Position numbers and translations under genes: made by a program
From: Urophycis tenuis
Taxonomy: Eukaryota > Chordata > Actinopteri > Gadiformes > Phycidae
Direction: 5' to 3'
NCBI GenBank assembly: GCA_036785325.1
Contig: JAXIVH010000045.1
Coordinates: forward strand, 559,501-623,500
Length of the DNA stretch: 64,000 nt
Notes under the pieces: model-generated
The model's input: only the letters and a program-made list of their open reading frames with translations
Database searches by the model: none
What the model was told of the DNA's origin: nothing
In this document: positions 41,480-52,169 of the stretch, piece by piece
How positions within the stretch are numbered: the first letter of the stretch is position 1
Layout: every line of letters begins with the position of its first letter

Positions 41480-42015
41480 CATCAGCCATCCTTGTATTTG
41501 GTCCTCATCGCACCTGAAGTCCCATCCTATGACTCCCTACCATCACCTGTTGCTGTCCCCTTGACCGGATTCCTGGCCTGCGCTACCTAGCGATCCACTA
41601 CTGCCCTATGACAATTCCCAATAGCTATGACAAGTCATCCTACACTGGACTATTTGAACTTTCTGACGCTAAATGGGATTCATGCATTATCATACTGGTT
41701 ATGTAACCATCCTACATCTTTGTTACATACACCCCAGGTGGCTCTAGGCACCATGTTCTATTCTCTACACCTAACTAACCTATTCATTTATCATGTATAC
41801 AAACCTTACTGCCCTGTAACTGACCCTAGGCAGATGGGTCAGGCCCTTGAGTCGTAGATCTGCATGAGGTTTCTTCCTATATGTATCTCCAATTATAGGG
41901 AGTTTTTCCTCGCCCTGTTACATATGGGCTCTCTCTGAATGTTCAACACTGTCAAGCGCCATGAGTCGTGTAATGTTTTGATGCTCTATAAATTGAATTG
42001 AATTGAATTTTAACT
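41480..42015 (+). repeat. Interspersed repeat ending (TTGAA)n, LINE 3' UTR-like
   Basis: Text such as aggtttcttcctatatgtat, gggagtttttcctcgccctg and a aattgaattgaattgaattt tail. It is of the same general design as 26790-27165. A further L2-like tail piece, cagatgcttttatccaaagc, is at 42248-42268 (- strand sense). Confidence 0.55.
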
Positions 42016-42862
42016 TGTGTATAATTCCCATAAACAAAGCAAATAAATTAAGTGAAAACTTAGTTCTCCAGCCCCATTCGTCTTTGTAAGGAAATGTTCT
42101 ATTCTATTTTCTATTCAAATACTAACATTGTTGGGTAAGACAGAACTTGGTTTTATTCTGAATCCATTGAAACAGATTGGTGGTTTTAGCTGATATGAAA
42201 ACGTTCAGGTGTTTATATATGTTATGTTTATTAAGTAGCCTATTTGGCAGATGCTTTTATCCAAAGCGACATTCATAAAAAAATACATATAAAACAATCA
42301 CTGTAAACATAATCATTTATGTTGTTAATACAAAATATCAATACAAGTGTCAAGACAGAATAAACTCTTTGCTGCTGCAGAAACAGTCAAGAGATACAGT
42401 CTATAGGTCCCTAAGATATAGATATCTAATGTATTAATACATTGTTTATGTATGATATACATAGCCTATATTAACCTAATTATATTGTTTCTTCAACTTA
42501 AACATAGCTGACCCATTGTTTCCCCCCTTCTCGGGGATTATGTTCCCAGTTTTGATCTCGGACGTCTGGTCACTTATAGCATATAATAATATTATATTAC
42601 TGTTAAGCCAACTATGAATAATAAAACACGCCAAAACATGTGTCCTTTATCATAGCTACACGTATTACAAAAAAACGAGTGAAAATCAATGGTATTCAGT
42701 GAGGTAAGATTAATTAAATGCGCTGACAGTTCATTTCTCCTGTCAAATGAATTACACTGAGGGGGGCGGATCACCACTCCAAGATGGCGGCCCCGCGTCT
42801 CGTCAGCCCAGTGGGCAGTAGCGCTCAATGTTGCGTCTATGAGATAGGATGTCTATGGGCAT

Positions 42863-43254
42863 GCCCCTCTAGTGGGCCGCAGCAGTCAATGCGGCGTCTA
42901 TGTATATAATATGTCTATGTTCATAACCCCCGGTCTGCACTGTTTCATTTAATGTCCAGCAGGTGGCAGTACAGCAGCACGTGGCAGTATTTCGGCGTTT
43001 GGCTGAAGAAGAAGATAGTATTATTATTATTGTTATTATTGTTATTGTTATTATTATTATTAGTATACACCATCGGCTGTATTTAACTTGTTGCATCTCT
43101 CGTGGTCTTTAATCCTTTCTATTCGCGGGGAAGACTCGGAATAATACCCTTTTTGTTTCTATACTCCGTGGGGAAGTGACGATGTATCCACCCAGCAGGC
43201 AATGAATGGAGCGACCACCAGCGGACCGACTAGAGAGCAGTTGGCAGAGCAAGG
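42863..43254 (+). promoter_or_regulatory. Probable promoter/5' UTR region of lmln
   Basis: The sequence just upstream of the lmln start codon. It contains an imperfect TTA microsatellite (about 43018-43064) and leftover inverted-repeat sequence of the THAP element to about 42920. No clear TATA box or CpG island is visible; the transcription start cannot be placed. Confidence 0.4.
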
Positions 43255-43359
43255 ATGTGTTCTTGGCCCTTAGACCGGGTAAAGGTCCTGGCTCTGGTCT
43301 ACTTCGTATCTCTGCTATTGCAGGGAACCTTCGGACACCACGTCCCGGCTCCTAGCGAG
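43255..43359 (+). CDS. lmln: Leishmanolysin-like peptidase, exon 1 (signal peptide)
   Basis: lmln (invadolysin) is a zinc metallopeptidase of family M8 linked to cell migration and mitosis. This exon gives 35 residues from ATG: MCSWPLDRVKVLALVYFVSL then LLQGTFGHHVPAPSE. A hydrophobic core (about residues 9-22) makes a typical signal peptide with likely cleavage near TFG/HH. It ends in phase 0 at GAG/GTACAC. Identity rests on the following exons, whose joined reading matches my memory of LMLN closely (VDQLP, EKLFPQAI-Y-Q, YRYC--AC-E--CGPV-VP). The HEXXH zinc site is in exons beyond the window. Confidence 0.75.
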
Positions 43360-43906
43360 GTACACAGTCATGACAGTACTACTTCTAGTACCATTAGTGC
43401 TAGGTGCACGGTAGATTAACCTAGCATCTACCGTGGCTAGGTCCTTAATTATGTATTGACTTGTATTGTCTCCGTCCATATTATGCAACTCGGACATTAA
43501 ACACAAACTTGGTATTATTATTTCTCGCGGCTAGTTTAGCACAGGTTGGGAAGGAAGGGGATGAAGCTATAATTCGAGTTCACGGTCTATTCCGGTATTG
43601 TGCGGATGGCAGCAGTGAAGACGTATCGGGTAATCTGAAACGGCGTTTAAACATATACCTGACATGGCAACTCCACTGTAACATAGCAGAGGGTGAATGT
43701 GTAACTCTATTTCTCATAATTTTAACAACAGGGAGGTGGGGTATAACCTAGCAACATGGGGATATGTGTAGCAGCAACAGAGGGGAGATGTGTAGCCTAT
43801 CAACATAGTGTGTAACCTGGCAACAGGGACGAGATGTGTAAGCTGGCATTGTAGAGGAGATGCCAGATAGCAAAAGAGAGAACCCCCGCCCGGGCTTCTC
43901 TTCCAG
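43360..43906 (+). other. lmln intron 1
   Basis: Ordinary intron. A short degenerate repeat with atgtgta.cc(t/a)..aacat lies at about 43745-43850. No other gene is seen. Confidence 0.6.
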
Positions 43907-44010
43907 GTAGTCCACCAGGTGAACCTGAGGTCAGACCGCCTGATGAAGAGGAGCTCTCCTGAAGACCCCCATCTGAAGATGAAGATAATTTATGACTCCA
44001 GTGTGGACCA
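43907..44010 (+). CDS. lmln: Leishmanolysin-like peptidase, exon 2
   Basis: After tcttccag the exon reads VVHQVNLRSDRLMKRSSPED then PHLKMKIIYDSSVD and leaves two bases (CA) at CCA/GTGAGT. The basic MKRSS stretch is compatible with a propeptide. The end KMKIIYDSSVDQ fits the start of the M8 region of LMLN. Confidence 0.85.
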
Positions 44011-44090
44011 GTGAGTTGCACCATCTCCATGATGACCAAAACCACTGGCTGCTTATTTATGTGTATATCACCTGCTAATCCATTAACATT

Positions 44091-44124
<34 letters not shown>

Positions 44125-44126
44125 AG
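44091..44126. repeat. (TC)n microsatellite forming a splice polypyrimidine tract
   Basis: The run of TC directly precedes the CAG acceptor of lmln exon 3. Confidence 0.85.
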
Positions 44127-44157
44127 ACTACCAGCTGATAATCGAAGGCTAGTAAAG
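44127..44157 (+). CDS. lmln: Leishmanolysin-like peptidase, exon 3 (31-nt microexon)
   Basis: Between TCTCTCAG and AAG/GTGAGC lie 31 nt completing Q and encoding LPADNRRLVK. With exon 4 this reads LVKEKLFPQAIDY, in agreement with LMLN. The frame (one base plus ten codons) links exon 2 and exon 4 perfectly, which supports this very short exon. Confidence 0.85.
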
Positions 44158-44246
44158 GTGAGCTGAGTGAAAACGAACAACAACAATTCTTCTAAGTGTG
44201 CACTTGTGTTCCTATTCTAATTGTGTGTATGTGTGTGTGCACCCAG

Positions 44247-44329
44247 GAAAAGCTGTTTCCTCAGGCCATTGACTACCTGCAGAAGGTATTTAGTGTCAGA
44301 CACCGTGTGGGACTGCTGCTCCTTAGCAG
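44247..44329 (+). CDS. lmln: Leishmanolysin-like peptidase, exon 4
   Basis: 83 nt after tgcacccag, encoding EKLFPQAIDYLQKVFSVRHR then VGLLLLS and two bases of the next Arg codon at CAG/GTACCA. EKLFPQAI is a signature of LMLN proteins as I remember them. Confidence 0.88.
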
Positions 44330-44597
44330 GTACCACTTAATGCTTTAGTAGTTAACCCACTTTTAACCCACACTTTTATCACAAGGCTTACACAAGTGGG
44401 GCTGGCAATCAAAGCAAAGCAGCTAATCTATGTTGGAGTAATTTAAAATTAGCTAAATAATAAAATAAATATAATCCTATGAAGAATTTAAACTGAAAGT
44501 AAACTTCTGCATCATATAATGTAGTTGATAAATGATAAATGACTTGAAGGCTGTTAATTACAGTTTACATATCTAGTGTTTCTTCCTGTGTTTGCAG

Positions 44598-44715
44598 GCA
44601 GTGTGCTGGTGGGCGCTACCTGAGGAAGAGGGGCGACCCTCATCGCTACTGCCAGGGGGCATGTGCAGAGCTGACCCGCTGTGGACCTGTCATCGTACCA
44701 CAACACCATCTGCAG
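44598..44715 (+). CDS. lmln: Leishmanolysin-like peptidase, exon 5
   Basis: 118 nt after tgtttgcag, encoding RQCAGGRYLRKRGDPHRYCQ then GACAELTRCGPVIVPQHHLQ. It ends in phase 0 at CTGCAG/GTCAGC. The cysteine pattern (YCQGAC, CGP) fits the LMLN N-terminal disulphide region. LINE sequence starts within about ten bases of the donor. Confidence 0.88.
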
Positions 44716-46444
44716 GTCAGCAGCTCACCAGTCATTACAGATCTTTTAAACTTCTTAAGCAGCTGCGGGAAGTCTGTTTTTATCTCCGGGCCGACTCCCA
44801 CCGTGGCCCGAGGAGCAGAAGGTTTTAGCAGGATTCTCAGCCTCCACACCTGGTTACAGTCCACCTGCTCCACTAGCAATATCAATTTCATAGACAGTTT
44901 TAATCTCTTCTGGAACCGCTCCCCCCTCTTCAAAACCGACGGCCTATACCCAAACAGGCATGGAAGCCGCTTGTTAGCAGCCAATCTGCAACACGCTGTG
45001 CACACCGCTAAACGTGATCATGCATGGCTCTTCTCATCCCAAAGCTCTACTGGCACCACTCTACTTTTTCTCGCCCTCTAGCTCCCCCCTCGTCCACATC
45101 AGTTATTACAACTACATCCTGTTATTCATATCCACACTACGCCTCCGTCCACTCAGCACAAGACGTATCAATCCAGGCAATCTCCGTCCACCTCCCCGGT
45201 CCTCGCACCCTCTCATGAAGCAACAACACCTGAAACTGGCCATTCAACACTCACTCACTCAACAACAAAAGCCTCATTCTCAATGAATTCATAACAGACA
45301 ATAACCTGGATTTTCTCTGTCTCACTGAAACCTGGCAAAAACCTTTGGACTACTACTTATTAAATCAAGTCACTCCCACTGGACACACCTACATGAACAA
45401 ACCCCGCACAGAGGGCCGGGGGGGGGTGGCATTGCTGCCAATTACAGAAAAAACATCAAAACATCCACCATCTCCATTCCTCCTGCCCCTCATTTGAACA
45501 CCTCACCTACAAACTCTCTGGTCCCTGTCCTCTGGTCACAGCAACATTTTTCGCCCCTGAAAACCACATCCCTCCTTCCTTTCTGATCTCGCTGACCTTG
45601 TACCCAGTTATCTGCAATCTCACAATCCGTTCTCCTCCTGGTCGATTTCAATTTACATATTGAGAGCACAGACAATAAACCGGCCACTGAATTTCTGGAA
45701 CTGTTAACATGTCTCAACTTCACCCAACATATCAACTTCCCAACACACAGCCGTGGTCACATTCTGGACTTGGTCTGCTCCACTAATCTCAACCCCCAAC
45801 CGGTAACCAGCCACGACCTGCACATCTCTGACCACCTGGCTATCACCATGGACATTGACATCCCTATCCCCACCACTAAACAAAACTAGACCCTAACTCT
45901 CAGAAACCTTAAATCCATCTCTCCGTCAGCTCTCTCAGCCTCACTCACCCATTGTCTGTCTGCCTCACCTCCACCGCCCCCTGATGACCCCACTGACCTG
46001 GTCAACTACTACAACAGCACACGCTCCTTCTGCCTGGATCAGCTTGCCCCCGTCAAAACAAACAGTCTCCTTCACTCACTCGGCCCCTTGGTTCACCCCC
46101 TCATTCCGCCTAGGGTTACCACAAGTTCTGGTTTTCCCGGGATTGTTCTCTTTTTTTAATGTCTGTCCCGGAAAATTGCTAATCTTTCCCGGGACACCAA
46201 ATGTCCCGTTTTTTTTTTTTTTTTTTTAAAGAAAGTTTCACTTTCAATAAAACCTACATTCTGCTTCTGCAATCCTACTATTTTTCTTATGTTATCTTGA
46301 TACATTGTATCCAGCTGTCGGAGCAGGCATGCGCTAAATTTGATTGGTTGTAATGCAGACCTGCAAAACGGAAGTTTACCATCAGCATCACCTACTGTGC
46401 CGGGTGCCACAGTGTGTCATGTCCAAGAGATTGAGTGAGAGTGA

Positions 46445-46786
46445 GTGAGTGCAGGTAGCTAAGTAAGGAGACGGAGTCCAGGGTGAGTGCAGGTAGCTAA
46501 GTAAGGAGACGGAGTCCAGGGTGAGTGCGGGTAGCTAAGTAAGGAGACGGAGTCCAAGGTGAGTGCGGGTAGCTAAGTAAGGAGACTGAGTCCAGGGTGA
46601 GTGCGGGTAGCTAAGTAAGGAGACGGAGTCCAGGGTGAGTGCGGGTAGCTAAGTAAGGAGACGGAGTCCAGGGTGAGTGCGGGTAGCTAAGTAAGGAGAC
46701 GGAGTCCAGGGTGAGTGCGGGTAGCTAAGTAAGGAGACGGAGTCCAGGGTGAGTGCGGGTAGCTAAGTAAGGAGACGGAGTCCAGG
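46445..46786 (+). repeat. 38-bp minisatellite, nine copies
   Basis: Units start every 38 bp from 46445 to 46749; each contains gtgagtgcgggtagctaagt and aaggagacggagtccagg, with very few changes. The near-identity suggests recent expansion or frequent homogenisation. Confidence 0.95.
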
Positions 46787-47292
46787 GTGAGTGCGTGTGC
46801 GTCAGAGCGTGTGAGTGCAGCGAGTGCGTCTGCGTCAGGGAGTGCACCCGGACAAATATAGGTAAGATATATTTCCTATACCTAAATACCTAAATATAGG
46901 TAAAACAACAGACATAACTTCTGTTCACCTGGTAGTCTACCTTTCTGTTTTAAGTCAGATCTAGTATTATTTGTTGAATCTGTAGCCTGCCTATTATATG
47001 TTTGATAGGTCTGGTTGTTGCTGAATGGATCCCAAATGGCCGAAGAAGACTGAAGGATCTTGTTGGTGTGTTTGATGTTTGTTGACACAACCAACATTTC
47101 TTTAAGAATCTGCTCTTGCCTAGACTGGGCCTATATCTTGTATGCTACATTTTATGTTCTTCTTGTTTTTCTGGCATACAGATTCTGCATTATGGGCAGG
47201 GGTAGACTGTATCCAGTAGGCCCAATCCTTGCTGCAATTCTGTTTTTTTAGGGATGGTTTTTATATTTGAATTACATATCTTCTGTTCCATG

Positions 47293-47623
47293 CAGGGGCG
47301 GAGCAGGGGGGTGGCTTTCGGGGCTGAAGCCCCGAATCTCACTTCAAAAGCCCCGGATCTTTTTTGAGCTTTTGAAATTATGGCAACCGAATTGTTATTG
47401 TTTCTTTCCATTAAATAGTATTGTCTTGAGCAGGCCCTGCAACTGAAAATGTAGGCTATGAATTAGAAGGGATTTAGGATTTGCCAGTGTCCAGCAGGTC
47501 ACCCTAAAAGGGACTAGAATGCAGCAAATTGCATCGTAGTAATAAAACATTTTCTGGGGGACAACCCCCAGACCCCCCTCTGGGCTAAGCCCCGGATGTA
47601 CACAAAGTCTGGCTCCACCCCTG
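47293..47623. mobile_element. hAT-type MITE nested in the hAT-like element
   Basis: 331 bp with ends caggggcggagc and ggctccacccctg and the perfect 8-bp duplication GTTCCATG (47285-47292 and 47624-47631). No coding capacity. Confidence 0.9.
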
Positions 47624-48258
47624 GTTCCATGCAACGTCCTTTGCTAAATTATAGGCTATCTTAGGCCTACATATACAGTATAGGCCTAAATGTAGGCTAT
47701 AATGTATACATTTTCCTTATTGTTTTTTATGTCATTTTTTAAAAAGTTGTACTAAATTTATTTCTTAACTTAATTTTAATTAATTAATTTGTGTACATAC
47801 ATATAATAACGAACCAAAAAAACAAATATATAATAGCATTGTATTTATTATTACACTATGCCAGTGGTAGCCTATGCTCCCACACACACACCAGCCGTTG
47901 CCCCCGCCCCGCCCCCTGCCCCGTTTTTTCTCAAATCAGATGTGGCAACCCTAATTCCACCAAATGAAGACCTGGAGAAGACCATTTGAAAGACTACACA
48001 AAAAACATGGATTATCAGTTCACCTTTTAGCATACACCGACCACCTACAACAGTACAAAGAAGCACTCAACGCTGCCCGGTCCAGCCATTACTCCCACCT
48101 CATGCACTCTGGCTTCAACGACCCCAAGGCTCTGTTCTCCACCATCAACTCCCTCCTCAAACCTCATGACAACACCTTCTCATCCACCACTGACAAGTGC
48201 CAAGCATTCCTATCATTCTTCCAAACAAAAATCAATACCATCTACAGTAACCTCAACA

Positions 48259-49013
48259 CAGTGGCGGCTGGTGAAGAATATTCTAGGTGGGGCTGTGCCA
48301 TATTCAGTCAATTTCAGTAACCATCCCAATACATTGAACACAAACTACAGGAAACGGGTGCTCCGTGAAATAGTCAATAATTATTTAATGCCAATATTAA
48401 AAAGTTGAGGCATTCTAACACAAAACATAAACAACGTATTGCACAAACAAGCTTTCCATTTTTTCATTTGAAATTGAATTTGTTGTCACTTTGGGCTTTG
48501 TGAAATTACAGTAAACATTTTATATACTAAACAATCAAGAAAATAATCAGCAGATTAATAGGTAGTGAAAATTAAGGACTAATAGTAAGGTCAACTATAT
48601 ACAACTGTATACATCTATATACAGACTCGCCCCTGCATTCGCTCGCTTGGGGCGATAAAGTAATCGCCCATATCGGCTTGGATTTGAGGACGCTGATTGG
48701 CCAAATTTTATGTCATGCTTTCACATCTTAAATTAGTAATTGGCTAAACAGTTACACAGACCCGCCTCCTTGGGGCGATTTCTCCATCGCCCCAGAGCTG
48801 TTGAAGCATGGGACACGGGACGTTTAGGAAAAGCATACATCTTGCACAGATGATTTTCTATCATATTTTACACATATTACTGGGTACAGTCATATTTCAA
48901 ACACACAAATGTTAACAATTTGTATAATTTATTATTATTAGTTTTATTTATTTATTTATTGTGGGTCAAGGGGGAGCGGTGCCCTATCGCCCTCTATGGG
49001 CCAGCCACCACTG
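48259..49013. mobile_element. hAT-type MITE in L2
   Basis: 755 bp with ends cagtggcggctggtga and gccagccaccactg. Flanks CCTCAACA (48251-48258) and CCTCACCA (49014-49021), one mismatch. The AT-rich interior contains gggcgat motifs (48650-48800) and no coding sequence. Confidence 0.83.
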
Positions 49014-49824
49014 CCTCACCACCTTCAGGATCCCTCCCATCTCCCCACCTGCCTCACTGCCTACCACTATCCAGCACCTGACCGAGTTCATTCCAGTATC
49101 ACCCGCATAATTGACAACCATCATGACCGGAATAAATACATCTACCTGCAACCTGGACCCCTTACCCTCCAAACTCATCGAGGACCACCTCCCTGTCATC
49201 TCTCCACTCATCATTGACTTTATTAACGCCTCCCTCCTCTCTGGTTCTGTCCCCCAAACCCTCAAACTGGCTGCCATCACAACCATCATCAAAAAACCTG
49301 GTCTTGACCCCAACAACCCAAATAACTTCCGCCCCATCTCCAATCTCCCCTTCCTGTCAAAAATCCTTGAACGTGCTGTCGCCTCACAACTCAGAACCCA
49401 CCTCACCTCCAATAACCTGTTTGAATCCTTCCAATCTGGTTTCCGTTCAAAACACAGCACCGAGACAGCCCTCCTGAAAGTCACCAATGACCTCCTCCTA
49501 TCCTCTGACTCCACTTCACCATCCTCATCCACCTCGACCTATCAGCAGCCTTTGATACCATCAACCATTCCATCCTCCTCTCCCGCCTGGAATCCTCTCT
49601 ACATCACCGGCACAGCACTCTACTGGTTTCACTCCTACCTTACCAACCATCAACAGTCTATCAGCATAAACAACTGCACCTCCCCCACCGCTTCCCTGTC
49701 ACAGGGTGTCCCCCAGGGGTCGGTGCTTGGTCCCCTCCTCTTCATTCTCTACATCCTCCCCCTTGGCCAGATCATCCGTAAACATGGCCTCCAGTTTCAC
49801 TGCTACGCTGATGACATTCAACTG

Positions 49825-50278
49825 TAGCCTGGGAATTCCCATGCTGCTTTGCACGCAATTTCATTCTCACTGCAAAGACAGCCTGGAAACCACCGCCCTT
49901 ATTTTCCCCTGAGTTAGGGAACCAATCACAGAACGGGGGGCAGCAAGACGATGAAGACTTCTATGCGCGACACCGAAGCTTGTGGCGTGTTAATCCAACA
50001 TGGCAGCGGACACAACGTTACCGTTCGATGCAGCCTTAGAAAGTGTATTGAGTAGCTTTTGTAGCAATTAATGTAATTTTAGTAGCTAATTTTTAGTAGC
50101 AATTGGCTATGAATCGCGCGCAAAGCAGCATGTGAAGAACCAGACGCCATTTGATAGACATTCGTAGCGCCCAATAAACGGCTCTAGGCATTCGTAAACC
50201 ACGCCTCAAATACGAGAAAATGCACACCTAGTTCCCAGACCACCATCTCATCGAGATGTGGACGCGTCAGCCAGGCTA
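49825..50278. mobile_element. MITE with 9-bp target duplication in the L2 active-site codons
   Basis: 454 bp; ends tagcctgg and ccaggcta; perfect 9-bp duplication ATTCAACTG (49816-49824 and 50279-50287). The superfamily is uncertain because 9 bp does not settle it. It interrupts L2 right after YADDIQL. Confidence 0.82.
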
Positions 50279-51362
50279 ATTCAACTGTATATCTCCACCA
50301 AAACCATCACCAACTCCATCCACTCCACACTCAGTGACTGTCTTACCGAAATTAAATCATGGATGCAAACAAACTATCTTCAACTGAACAGTGTCAAATC
50401 AGACATAATCATCATTGAACCCACATTCCGCACCAAAGCCAGTCACAACTTCTCCCTCACCTTCGATAACTGCACCCTGTCTCCCTCATCTCACACTCAC
50501 AACCTAGGATTAATCTTTGACAATAAGCTGAGATTTGACCTCCACATCAACCACATCACCAGGACTGCCTTCTTCCACCCCAAGAACATAGCCCGTCTCC
50601 GCCCCTCACTCACTTTCTCTGCTGCAGAAACCCTCATCCATGCATTTATCACATCTAGACTTGACTATTGCAACAGCATCCTCTATCACCTTCTAAACTC
50701 CTCAATAAACTTTAATACATCCAGAACTCAGCTGCATGCCTACCCTGCCGCACCCGCTCCAGAGACCACATCACCCCTGTCCTCCATGACCTGCACTGGC
50801 TGCCCATCACTCACCACATACAGTTCAAAATCCTCCTTCTCACACACAAAGCGCTCAATAACCTGGCCCCCCCCTACCTCACAGACCTGCTCCACCACAA
50901 CACCCCCTCCCGCGACCAAGCACCAAACCTGGGGAGGCCGAGCCTTCGCCATCGCTGCCCCCTCCCTCTGGAACTCACTCCCCAAACCCATCCGTATCTG
51001 CACACACCTCCCAACATTCAAGACCATGCTCACGACTCACCTTTTTAAATTAGCTTTTAAGTCATAACAATGTGCTTTTATACTGCTCTCTATTTTATAA
51101 TATGTCTGTTTTTATCTATTTTTACTTGCTCTATTTTATGATTGTAAAACTGTAAAGTGTCTTTGAGCTTCTGTAAAAGCGCTTACAAATAAAATGTATT
51201 ATTATTATTTATTTACCTGTGGGTTTAGCAGATTTCACCTGTATCTGATACACAAGTGCTCATACATTATGTGTATTCCAGCAATATAAGTTGTCTACAG
51301 TGTTATTGATAATATAATATTGTAGTATTCATACTAGTACTGTACTGTGTGTCTTCTTGCAG

Positions 51363-51541
51363 CAGTGTAAGGTGTGCAGTGAGTCAGGGACGTCCTGTGG
51401 CCCCCAGGGGCCCCCAGACGGCGTTGGTGTGGAGCACTCTGACTTCATCCTCTATGTCAGTGGAGTCACAACAGAACGCTGCGGCCAGGAGAACATCGTA
51501 GCGTACGCAGCATACTGCCAGCTAGAGGCCACGCTGGACCG
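51363..51541 (+). CDS. lmln: Leishmanolysin-like peptidase, exon 6
   Basis: 179 nt encoding QCKVCSESGTSCGPQGPP, DGVGVEHSDFILYVSGVTTE and RCGQENIVAYAAYCQLEATL then D, with two bases CG at the donor CCG/GTACTA. The block DFILYVS-VTT-RC then IAYAAYCQLE-like text is strongly LMLN. The acceptor is a tandem gcagcag, so one glutamine may be optional. The next coding exon, with the HEXXH region, is not found before 64000, so intron 6 exceeds 12 kb. Confidence 0.9.
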
Positions 51542-51572
51542 GTACTAATACTTTACTATACAATTATTAAGA

Positions 51573-51655
51573 AGCATGCTGCCAGCAGGGGTCCATGCTA
51601 GACCGGTACTAACCCTTAACTATACTAATACTATGCAGCATACTTCCAGTTAGGC
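51573..51655 (+). repeat. Duplicated exon 6 end and donor in lmln intron 6
   Basis: Positions 51573-51625 (gcatgctgccagcaggggtc, catgctagaccggtactaac, ccttaactatac) repeat 51509-51562, the exon 6 end plus donor, with several changes. A third partial copy (gcagcatacttccagttagg) starts at about 51632. Confidence 0.78.
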
Positions 51656-51838
51656 CACCCTATATATTAGCCTTAATACATTATGCTTATTATATTAGAC
51701 CTAAAATAAATTGGTGAATCAGGCAGTTCAAAGAAACACCCACCTGTGCTTGGGCTAAAACCTATGAGAGTGTGACTATGCTATACGTGCGTGAGGGCCG
51801 ACCACTGCAATACCAACAACCCAGCAGACTCATTGTTC
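51656..51838 (+). other. Intron sequence, nothing recognised
   Basis: Short stretch between the duplicated donor and the hAT element. Confidence 0.5.
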
Positions 51839-52169
51839 CTATAACGCAGGGGTGTCAAACTCAATTGCACAGGGGGCCAAAACTCAAAACACAATGTCGC
51901 GGGCCGAACAGTATAAATATTTATTTAACAGACTAAATATTTATGTTTTTTAACCATTAATATGAATCAAAATACAGGATATCATTCCAAAATAAATAAA
52001 TTTCAACTTAAAATATTTTGCTCTTCATAAAATAATATCCTGTCAATACAATACATTCAAAATCTGTACATGCTGGAATATAAAAAATCTGAAAATATAA
52101 ATAAAAAATTGAATTTAAAGTAAAATTTAAATCATAACAAATCATAACATTCCATTTTTCTTGTCCTAT

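Larger units (their letters stand above)
40611..42862 (+). mobile_element. DNA element with ~95-bp inverted ends and a THAP exon
   Basis: Positions 40611-40705 and 42766-42862 are long inverted repeats: ggcatgcccatagacatcct, tagacgcaacattg and ggccgccat-t-ttggagtgg are shared in opposite orientation. Shorter mirrored copies of the same motifs continue outside the right end to about 42920. A THAP-type exon lies at 40760. The THAP domain and inverted ends suggest a P-element or Kolobok relative. I could not find the target duplication or a transposase core, so it is probably internally deleted or replaced by repeats. Confidence 0.55.
46111..47953. mobile_element. hAT-like element with 8-bp target duplication
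   Basis: Ends tagggttaccac and gtggcaacccta are inverted repeats. Flanks ATTCCGCC (46103-46110) and ATTCCACC (47954-47961) differ at one base. No transposase is recognised. The interior holds a 38-bp minisatellite and a nested MITE. Removing it restores the L2 frame. Confidence 0.83.
44722..51069 (+). pseudogene. L2 ORF1/ORF2: esterase-like, endonuclease, reverse transcriptase
   Basis: The first part reads SSPVITDLLNFLSSCGKSVF, ISGPTPTVARGAEGFSRIL, NFIDSFNLFWNRSPLFKTDG and LYPNRHGSRLLAANLQHAV, the SGNH esterase-like ORF1 domain of L2/CR1 LINEs. Endonuclease: DNNLDFLCLTETWQKPLD, then a run of frame changes to DHLAITMDI. After the first insert: YTDHLQQYKEALNAARSSHY. Reverse transcriptase: NNFRPISNLPFLSKILERAV, FQSGFRSKHSTETALLKVTN, QGVPQGSVLGPLLFILYILP and LQFHCYADDIQL (active site, where the third MITE landed). 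C-terminus: EIKSWMQTNYLQLNSVKSD, AFITSRLDYCNSILYHLLN and WGGRAFAIAAPSLWNSLPKP. Stops and shifts in the endonuclease and near 50720 make it dead. Confidence 0.85.
44722..51215 (+). mobile_element. Near-complete L2 LINE filling lmln intron 5, four later insertions
   Basis: Five collinear + strand pieces make one L2: ORF1 esterase-like domain and endonuclease (44722-46110), linker (47954-48258), reverse transcriptase (49014-49824) and C-terminus (50279-51215), ending aataaaatgtattattatta. The gaps are a hAT-like element (46111-47953, itself holding a MITE at 47293-47623), a MITE at 48259-49013 and another at 49825-50278, each with target duplications. The LINE alone would be about 3.4 kb. Confidence 0.88.

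Noticed and set aside
48984..49532. - strand frame of 182 codons
   Set aside because: Antisense shadow of the L2 reverse transcriptase, which has the recognisable motifs on the + strand.
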